Below are positions 58,966 to 64,000 of a DNA stretch of 64,000 bases, one piece after another; position 1 is the first letter of the stretch, and each line of letters starts with the position of its first letter. Position numbers and translations under genes: made by a program. This DNA comes from Herpetosiphon aurantiacus DSM 785. Its GTDB lineage: Bacteria; Chloroflexota; Chloroflexia; Chloroflexales; Herpetosiphonaceae. The DNA lies in NCBI GenBank assembly GCA_000018565.1, contig CP000875.1, positions 4,479,199-4,543,198 of the forward strand, read 5' to 3'. The notes beneath the pieces were generated by a model. That model saw only the letters and a program-made list of their open reading frames with translations, was not told the origin of the DNA and ran no database searches.

Positions 58966-60121
58966 AGCCCTTGCCCACTGGATCAACACCATCCTGCGCA
59001 CCGCCGTGCCCACCCTCTCGCCCTGGACTGCCCGTCGGCTCACCGATTGGCTCGTCAGCATCCTGCTCATGCCGTCCATCACCACGCGCGTCGTGGCCTG
59101 GGGCTGTGCCCTTGGACTGTCCACCGCTGCCCACGCCGCCAGTCACGAACGCCGACTGCGCCGCACCTATCGGGATTCCCAGCTGTCGTGGTCGCTCCAT
59201 CGCGCCATCCTCGCCACCACCCTCCACATCGCACCCACTGAATCCGTCACCGTTATCATCGATGAAACCACCCACACCGACCGCTGGACCCTGCTCACCG
59301 CCGCCCTCTGGTATCACGGTCGCGCCATTCCGCTTGCCTGGGTGCTCCATCCCGGCTATACCCGCCGCGCCACCGCCTTCTGGACCGATGTTGCCACCCT
59401 GCTGGAGCGCGTGCAGCAGGTGCTGCCCAATGCCATGTCCGTCGTCGTCGTGGCCGACCGTGCTTTTGGCTGCCCCGCCTTCACCGATCAGGTCGCGGCC
59501 TACGGCTGGGGCTGGGTCGTGCGCGTCCAAGGCCATACCCGCATCCAACTGCGGGGGCACACCGAAACCATGATCCGCACGCTGGTCACGCGAGGCCATC
59601 GCGTGGTGCGGCGGGGTCATGCCTTCAAGAAGGCGGGCTGGCGAACGGTGACAGTGGTGGCCGCATGGGAGGCGACGTGTCACGAGCCGTTACTGCTGGT
59701 GAGCAATCTGGAGGGCATTGGGGCGATTCGGCAGGCGTATGGGCGGCGCTCTGCGATTGAGGCCCTGTTTCGCGATTGGAAAACGGCGGGCTGGCAATGG
59801 GAGGCGAGCCAGTCGCGGAGCCAGACGACGCAGGAGGCCTTGGTGCTGGGCATGGCGATCGCGACGGTGCTGGTGCTGCTGGTCGGGACGGCGGAGGCGC
59901 AGGCGGTGCTGGCCGAACGCGGGGATCGCCCCAGCCCGCGCCGCCCATGGGCGGCACGAGAAAGTCTGTTTCGGTTGGGGCGGTATGGGGTGCTGCGCTG
60001 GCTGTGGACGGGAACGCAGCCAGCGCTGGGAGCGCGACTATCGTTGGCGGGAACGGCGCTGCACGAACGGTGGGCCACGACGGTGACGCGGGGTGGTCGG
60101 CTCGGGACGGCCATCCCCTAA
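58952..60121 (+). CDS. IS4-type DDE transposase
   Basis: A 389-residue transposase. Catalytic triad D104 (IIDETTHTD), D169 (VVADRAFG) and E270 in the Y-x2-R-x3-E-x6-K signature (YGRRSAIEALFRDWK). The beta-strand insertion typical of IS4 relatives lies between D169 and E270. ATG 58952 with GAGGT just upstream is used; frames extending to 58877 pass through the promoter and hairpin region. Many overlapping reading frames in this GC-rich gene are shadows. The frame is intact, so the element may be active. Confidence 0.93.
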   Translation: MPSIPALAHWINTILRTAVPTLSPWTARRLTDWLVSILLMPSITTRVVAWGCALGLSTAAHAASHERRLRRTYRDSQLSWSLHRAILATTLHIAPTESVTVIIDETTHTDRWTLLTAALWYHGRAIPLAWVLHPGYTRRATAFWTDVATLLERVQQVLPNAMSVVVVADRAFGCPAFTDQVAAYGWGWVVRVQGHTRIQLRGHTETMIRTLVTRGHRVVRRGHAFKKAGWRTVTVVAAWEATCHEPLLLVSNLEGIGAIRQAYGRRSAIEALFRDWKTAGWQWEASQSRSQTTQEALVLGMAIATVLVLLVGTAEAQAVLAERGDRPSPRRPWAARESLFRLGRYGVLRWLWTGTQPALGARLSLAGTALHERWATTVTRGGRLGTAIP

Positions 60122-60161
60122 CACTGATGAATACCCATTCCCCAACCTGTCCGCCCTTAAA

Positions 60162-60199
60162 CCCGCCGCACTGGGAGAGGGGTTGGGGGTGAGGGACAT
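60162..60199. repeat. Dispersed hairpin repeat (family A), right half
   Basis: CCCGCCGCAC, the duplicated target, then TGGGAGAGGGGTTGGGGGTG. Joined to 58831-58850 without the IS it forms CCCCTCTCCC-loop-GGGAGAGGGG, the same stem as at 46646-46674. Confidence 0.8.
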
Positions 60200-60204
60200 T
60201 CGAT

Positions 60205-60984
60205 TTATTGACGATTCATGGCATGAATCATTTTGAGGCCTTCGTGGGTCAGCCATGGGTCAACATGATCGATCACATGGGTTTCGCCAGCAATAATATC
60301 GGCAATTACCTCAGCCTGACCACCAGTTGCGACAACTGTCCCGCGCGTGCCCAACTCCTGCCACATCCGCGTGACCAAGCCTTCGACCAAGCCAGCATAG
60401 CCCAAAACAATCCCCGATTGCATATAGTGCGAGGTGTTTTTACCGATTACGCGCGGCGGGCGAGCCAATTCCACATGATAAAGTTTGGCAGCAGCCCGAA
60501 ACAGCGCATCAGCCGAAATCCCAATGCCTGGGGCAATCGCTCCGCCAATATAATCGCCCTCAGTCGAAATCACATCAAAGGCCGTCGCCGTGCCAAAGGC
60601 AATCGCGATGACTGGCCCGCCATAGCGCCGAAAGGCGGCAACCGAGTTGGCAACCCGATCAGCTCCAAGTTCGCGCGGCGTGTCGATCAATAAGCGCATG
60701 CCAGTTTTGATGCCAGGGCCAATCACAACTGGCTCAACATTCAAATAGGTGCGGCTCAATTCGCTAAATACACTGGTTAAAGGCGGCACAACACACGAAA
60801 TCGCACAGCCCTCGATTTGATTGATCGCAATGCCACGCAATTCGAATAAACTACGCACCAACACCGCATATTCATCGGTTAATTTTTGGCGTTGGGTTGA
60901 TAAACGCCAATGCGCCACCATCTGATCGCCATCCCATGCGGCGATTTTGCTATTGGTATTGCCAATATCGATTGTTATTAACAT
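60205..60984 (-). CDS. coaX: Type III pantothenate kinase
   Basis: A 259-residue ASKHA-fold kinase that phosphorylates pantothenate, the first step of coenzyme A synthesis. ATP-binding DIGNTNSKIA at the N-terminus, RELGADRVANSVAAF (~108) and VIAIAFGTATAFDVI, and a C-terminal VVATGGQAEVIA. ATG 60984 begins at the conserved motif; the longer TTG-type start at 60999 adds five residues. The ribosome site is weak (GGAAAAG). The family A repeat and IS lie just after its stop. Confidence 0.95.
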   Translation of the reverse strand: MLITIDIGNTNSKIAAWDGDQMVAHWRLSTQRQKLTDEYAVLVRSLFELRGIAINQIEGCAISCVVPPLTSVFSELSRTYLNVEPVVIGPGIKTGMRLLIDTPRELGADRVANSVAAFRRYGGPVIAIAFGTATAFDVISTEGDYIGGAIAPGIGISADALFRAAAKLYHVELARPPRVIGKNTSHYMQSGIVLGYAGLVEGLVTRMWQELGTRGTVVATGGQAEVIADIIAGETHVIDHVDPWLTHEGLKMIHAMNRQ

Positions 60985-61138
60985 TCTGCTTTTCCACATC
61001 AGCGTGAATCAAAAATCCAATCCATTATTGCATACTTTTGCTTTTTCAACTATTTTTAACAATTCGTCAATGCACGGAGCAACGAAACAATGATAATATA
61101 AGCACAGAATTGGCTTTTTTTTGGCTAGGGAGCTACCC

Positions 61139-62446
61139 GTGGCCGTTCAAGTTTGGATTGGCGAAAAGCCCGAACACCCCAATGAGCGCAAAGCAATTAT
61201 TGCCTTAGCCAACGGTCTCGACCGCTTGGAAGGCCTTTATGTCATGCTGGCAAATTTTAGCGTCGGTGGCCATACCATTGACCTTGTGGTGTTGAAGAAC
61301 GATGCAGTTTTTATTCTCGAAATGAAGCACTGCGATGGCAAGGTTTATGGTTCGGTCAATGGACGCTGGAAGGTCGTCAGTAGCGCTGGTTCGGTCAAAT
61401 GGCTCAATCAAGGCCGCAAAAACCCCTATAACCAAGTAATTGCCTACTATTACGCCTTCCGCAATTTCTTGCACGACCATCAGCACGAAATTATGTCGGA
61501 GCAAAAGGCCAGTCAAACCGATTTTCGGGCTTGCAAACGCCTGATCGTGATCTCGCCTATTTTAGAGCGTGGCTCGGAAATTAATCTCGATTGGCGGGTC
61601 AATGTTAAAGGCTTGGATGAATTACCAACCCACTTGGTGACTGAGCGCACCGATGAAATTCATTTCACCGATGAGGAAATGCTCAAAATTCCGCGCTTGC
61701 TGAATTGCTCAATCTGGGAAGAAGTCAATCAATTGGTTGCAGGAGTGATGCCTGCATGGGATGATACACCCTCTGATCCGCCGCCAGCCGCGCCACCACC
61801 CGAACCGATTGCTTTGCCAGAGCCGGTGATCGAGCCAGCTTTGCCAAAAACGTGGCCCGAACGCCTGCGCGATAGCTCGTTACGCACCCGTTTCAATGTT
61901 TTAGGCTGGGCGGTTGTCTCAGTTTTGTTGATATTGGTGTTAGTTCAGGGTCGCAATATTACGATTATCTCGAATGCCCCAACGCCCGAGGTTTATGGCA
62001 CAATTCCAGTTCCAGCAGCCTCGCCAACCCCAAGTGGTTGTATTACGACGTTTGGGCAAACCATTCGCAAGGCCCGCGACCCAATTTCCTATCAATGGTA
62101 TACGATCGATAGTCGGGCCAGCGAAACGGCCTATGTAGCAGTAACGCTTGATCGGGTACAATTTTGCTCCGACCAAATTGTGCTGCACTGGAGCGTCCAA
62201 AACACAACAGCTGGCATTGTTCAATTAGGTTTGACGAATAACAATATTGCGGTGAGCGACACCAGTGGCATTATCTATCGCCTACGTGAAGAACGCCAAA
62301 CCATTCGCGTGCGCAACGGCAAAATTAGCAGTGGCACTGCAACCATTCCACGCTCGGTCAATTTGAGCGCCAATACCCTAACGATTGAGTTGCTCAACGA
62401 GCCATTTGGCGGCCAGTTGTGGACCGTGCAAGTGCCCAAGAAATAA
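61139..62446 (+). CDS. NERD-domain protein with membrane anchor and external domain
   Basis: A 435-residue protein. Residues ~10-125 form a NERD (nuclease-related) domain with the restriction-nuclease-like core: ERKAIIAL, GHTIDLVVLKNDAVFILEMKHCDGKVYG (D, E-x-K catalytic-like residues), and NPYNQVIAYYYAFRNFL. A Pro-rich linker (~212-235) leads to a membrane segment (~260-280) and an external ~150-residue beta-rich domain with two cysteines. GTG 61139 has GGGAG 6 bp upstream; a TTG at 61121 is possible but less likely. The nuclease-like part is inside, so DNA or RNA inside the cell would be the substrate if it is active. Confidence 0.8.
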   Translation: MAVQVWIGEKPEHPNERKAIIALANGLDRLEGLYVMLANFSVGGHTIDLVVLKNDAVFILEMKHCDGKVYGSVNGRWKVVSSAGSVKWLNQGRKNPYNQVIAYYYAFRNFLHDHQHEIMSEQKASQTDFRACKRLIVISPILERGSEINLDWRVNVKGLDELPTHLVTERTDEIHFTDEEMLKIPRLLNCSIWEEVNQLVAGVMPAWDDTPSDPPPAAPPPEPIALPEPVIEPALPKTWPERLRDSSLRTRFNVLGWAVVSVLLILVLVQGRNITIISNAPTPEVYGTIPVPAASPTPSGCITTFGQTIRKARDPISYQWYTIDSRASETAYVAVTLDRVQFCSDQIVLHWSVQNTTAGIVQLGLTNNNIAVSDTSGIIYRLREERQTIRVRNGKISSGTATIPRSVNLSANTLTIELLNEPFGGQLWTVQVPKK

Positions 62447-62540
62447 AGAACATAGAACATATATTCAGGGGCTAGGAGTGGGGGTGAGAGATCTTAAAAC
62501 CTAGATGCTACCCTTCATGATCTTCGTGTGCTTTGCGGTT
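62447..62540. repeat. Dispersed spacer repeat (family B, partial)
   Basis: AGAACATAGAACATATATTC right after the NERD gene stop, AGGGGCTAGGAGTGGGG, then CTTCATGATCTTCGTGTGC. Same block order as the other copies. Confidence 0.6.
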
Positions 62541-62544
62541 GCAC

Positions 62545-62634
62545 CTTTTGATTTCTGACTTTTGATTTCTGACTTTTGATTTCTGACTTTTGATTTCTGA
62601 CTTTTGATTTCTGACTTTTGATTTCTGACTTTTG
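62545..62634. repeat. 14-bp tandem repeat, six copies, directly ahead of recD2
   Basis: Unit TTTTGATTTCTGAC repeated six times without change and ending with a partial TTTTGACG eight bases before the start codon. It replaces the place where a ribosome site would be expected. Confidence 0.95.
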
Positions 62635-62642
62635 ACGTAACT

Positions 62643-64000
62643 ATGGATCAACTAACAGGCAACCTAGAACGCATCACCTATCGCTCGGATGAAACGGGCT
62701 ATACCGTGGCGCGTTTGAAAGCCCAAGGCCAGCGCAGCGTGATCACAATTGTTGGGCGTTTGCCCGATGTGCAAGTTGGCGAACAGTTGCAACTTGAAGG
62801 CCAATGGATCGAGCATCGAACCCATGGCCGCCAATTTGAAGTTGCTAGCTATCAAACTGCCCGGCCAACTGGCAACGAAAGTATTGTGCGCTACTTGGCA
62901 TCGGGCTTATTGCCAGGCATTGGTCCAGTCAATGCCCAACGCATCGCTGATACCTTTGGTGAAGCCACGCTCGATGTACTTGATACTATGCCCGAACGCT
63001 TACGCGAAGTAAAAGGCTTAGGCACGAAGAAAATTGCCGCAATTATCGTAGCCTGGCAAGAACAACGTGCAATCAAAGCCTTGCTCGAATTGGGCCAAGC
63101 CGTTGGGTTAACGACAGGTTTAGCCTTACGCATTTTTCGGCACTATGGCGAGCAGGCTAGCCAGATTGTGCAACACGACCCTTATCGTCTAGCCTTAGAA
63201 ATTGAAGGCATTGGCTTTCCGACTGCCGACCACATTGCCCAAGCTTTGGGCGTAGCGCGAGATGCTCCCAGTCGGGTGATTGCTGGATTGCGCTATACCC
63301 TCAGCATGGTTGCCAACACCGAAGGCCATTGCGCTCTGCCCCAAATCGAGTTAATCGCGCAAACTCAAACCATCCTAGAATTACCCCATGAGCTGATTGC
63401 CGAACAATTGGCGGTGGCAACCGAATCAGTGTTATTGGTGCTTGATGGCGATCTAGTCTATTTACCAGCCTATTATCATGCTGAAACCGAGTTAGCACAT
63501 AACTTGCAGCGCTTGCAACAGCTCCCCAGTGCAATCCAATTGCGCTTCAAGCAGCAAAGCGATGCGATTATTATGCGCCAATTGCATAATGCGAGCTTCG
63601 ATTTGAGCCAACGCCAAGCCGAAGCCGTGCTGGCCGTGCTCCGCTCCAAAGTGGTGTTGCTAACTGGCGGGCCTGGCACAGGCAAAACCACCACAGTCCG
63701 CGCAATTTTGGCCTTGCTCCAACAAGTTGGGTTACGCACAATTTTGGCGGCTCCAACCGGACGCGCCGCCCGTCGTCTCGCCGAAACCACCAATCATCCA
63801 GCTGCCACAATTCATCGCACCCTCGAATATAGCGGCGGCGCTGGCAATGACCGCTGGGGCCGCAACGAACATGCCCAACTAGTTGCCGATTTAGTGGTCA
63901 TCGACGAAACCTCAATGCTCGACATTGTGCTGGCCCATCATATGGTCAAGGCCTTGGCTCCAACCACCCATTTGCTCTTGGTTGGCGATCCTGATCAGTT
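62643..64000 (+). CDS. recD2: RecD2-type DNA helicase, N-terminal part (3' end outside window)
   Basis: 452 residues of a superfamily 1B 5'-3' helicase. An OB-like N-terminal domain (GNLERITYRSDETGYTVARL), helix-hairpin-helix repeats (LLPGIGPVNAQRIADTFG, VKGLGTKKIAAI, IEGIGFPTAD) and the start of the helicase core: Walker A LTGGPGTGKTTT with K348, motif Ia APTGRAARRL, and Walker B VVIDETSML. The HhH-containing N-terminus marks the RecD2 type, which works without RecBC in DNA repair. ATG 62643 begins the conserved sequence, but no Shine-Dalgarno is present, since the tandem repeat runs up to it. Confidence 0.93.
   Translation, partial: MDQLTGNLERITYRSDETGYTVARLKAQGQRSVITIVGRLPDVQVGEQLQLEGQWIEHRTHGRQFEVASYQTARPTGNESIVRYLASGLLPGIGPVNAQRIADTFGEATLDVLDTMPERLREVKGLGTKKIAAIIVAWQEQRAIKALLELGQAVGLTTGLALRIFRHYGEQASQIVQHDPYRLALEIEGIGFPTADHIAQALGVARDAPSRVIAGLRYTLSMVANTEGHCALPQIELIAQTQTILELPHELIAEQLAVATESVLLVLDGDLVYLPAYYHAETELAHNLQRLQQLPSAIQLRFKQQSDAIIMRQLHNASFDLSQRQAEAVLAVLRSKVVLLTGGPGTGKTTTVRAILALLQQVGLRTILAAPTGRAARRLAETTNHPAATIHRTLEYSGGAGNDRWGRNEHAQLVADLVVIDETSMLDIVLAHHMVKALAPTTHLLLVGDPDQ

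Larger units (their letters stand above)
58851..60161 (+). mobile_element. Insertion sequence of the IS4 type, 1311 bp, complete
   Basis: Perfect 16-bp terminal inverted repeats TTTAAGGGCGGACAGG (58851-58866) and CCTGTCCGCCCTTAAA (60146-60161). A 10-bp target duplication CCCGCCGCAC flanks it (58841-58850 and 60162-60171). One DDE transposase gene fills the element. Base composition is far more GC-rich than the neighbours, especially its second half, so it was acquired from elsewhere. Intact ends and duplication point to recent insertion. Confidence 0.95.

Noticed and set aside
59680-60114. Long minus-strand and alternate-frame ORFs in the transposase gene
   Set aside because: High GC in third positions of the transposase frame opens the other frames; none has a ribosome site or family motif, and the DDE frame is intact.
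62545-62634. Possible CRISPR or iteron origin
   Set aside because: Units of 14 bp are contiguous without spacers, and there is no replication initiator gene nearby.

Overview
The window reads as an ordinary bacterial chromosome at high coding density. Gene content and style point to Chloroflexota and most likely a Herpetosiphon-like filamentous bacterium: an orphan cyanophycin-synthetase-like Mur ligase, tungsten-type aldehyde:ferredoxin oxidoreductase, many GAF/HAMP/STAS and cyclase-AAA-TPR signalling proteins, and gene-poor spacers packed with degenerate dispersed repeats. This assignment is an inference from gene content, not a database match.

Layout. 1-6475 (+): 3' end of proS, proC, a two-gene unit (CphA-like Mur ligase plus a membrane protein with a decayed metzincin-like motif), and an acyl-CoA dehydrogenase. 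6565-13513 (-): der, a THUMP RNA methyltransferase, a GAF-GAF-HD-GYP phosphodiesterase, a PDZ/radical-SAM/DUF512 protein, a YhbY-type RNA-binding protein and tRNA-Gly(GCC). 13759-15150: a membrane ATPase of histidine-kinase type, the SRP RNA gene (ffs, minus strand, with full promoter and terminator), and a divergent orphan transcription unit that may be a small RNA.

15459-31616 (+) is an exopolysaccharide locus: a degenerate-GGDEF membrane protein, an initiating sugar transferase broken by a one-base frameshift, five GT-B/GT-A glycosyltransferases, a chain-length (Wzz) domain fused to a degenerate GGDEF domain, a Wzy-like polymerase/ligase, a Wzx-like flippase, asparagine synthase and a BcsB-like protein. 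The set fits Wzx/Wzy-dependent export with inactive GGDEF domains acting as possible sensors or scaffolds.

31839-46603: a large cyclase-AAA-TPR protein; a subtilase with a YSTWAGS repeat tail; a metallophosphoesterase; a PrsW-type protease; aldehyde:ferredoxin oxidoreductase; a murein-peptide recycling unit (epimerase, NlpC/P60 endopeptidase, acetyltransferase-like protein); and a leader peptide plus intrinsic terminator in front of a small unknown gene, an ABC ATPase and rsgA. This last unit looks like an attenuator.

46690-64000: an AAA+ ClpB-D2-like ATPase, an SH3b membrane protein, a histidine phosphatase, a cyclophilin lipoprotein, two beta-carbonic anhydrases, two alpha/beta hydrolases, a thiol-redox pair with a DUF2085 membrane protein, azlCD, a HAMP-STAS regulator, an intact IS4-type insertion sequence sitting in the loop of a dispersed hairpin repeat, coaX, a membrane-anchored NERD protein and the 5' part of recD2.

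The most noteworthy items are the candidate attenuator at 44139-44676, the Wzz-GGDEF fusion, the frameshifted sugar transferase, the IS with a read-through-protection hairpin, the ffs/small-RNA divergent promoter pair, and the ordered dispersed repeat blocks that begin at gene stop codons.
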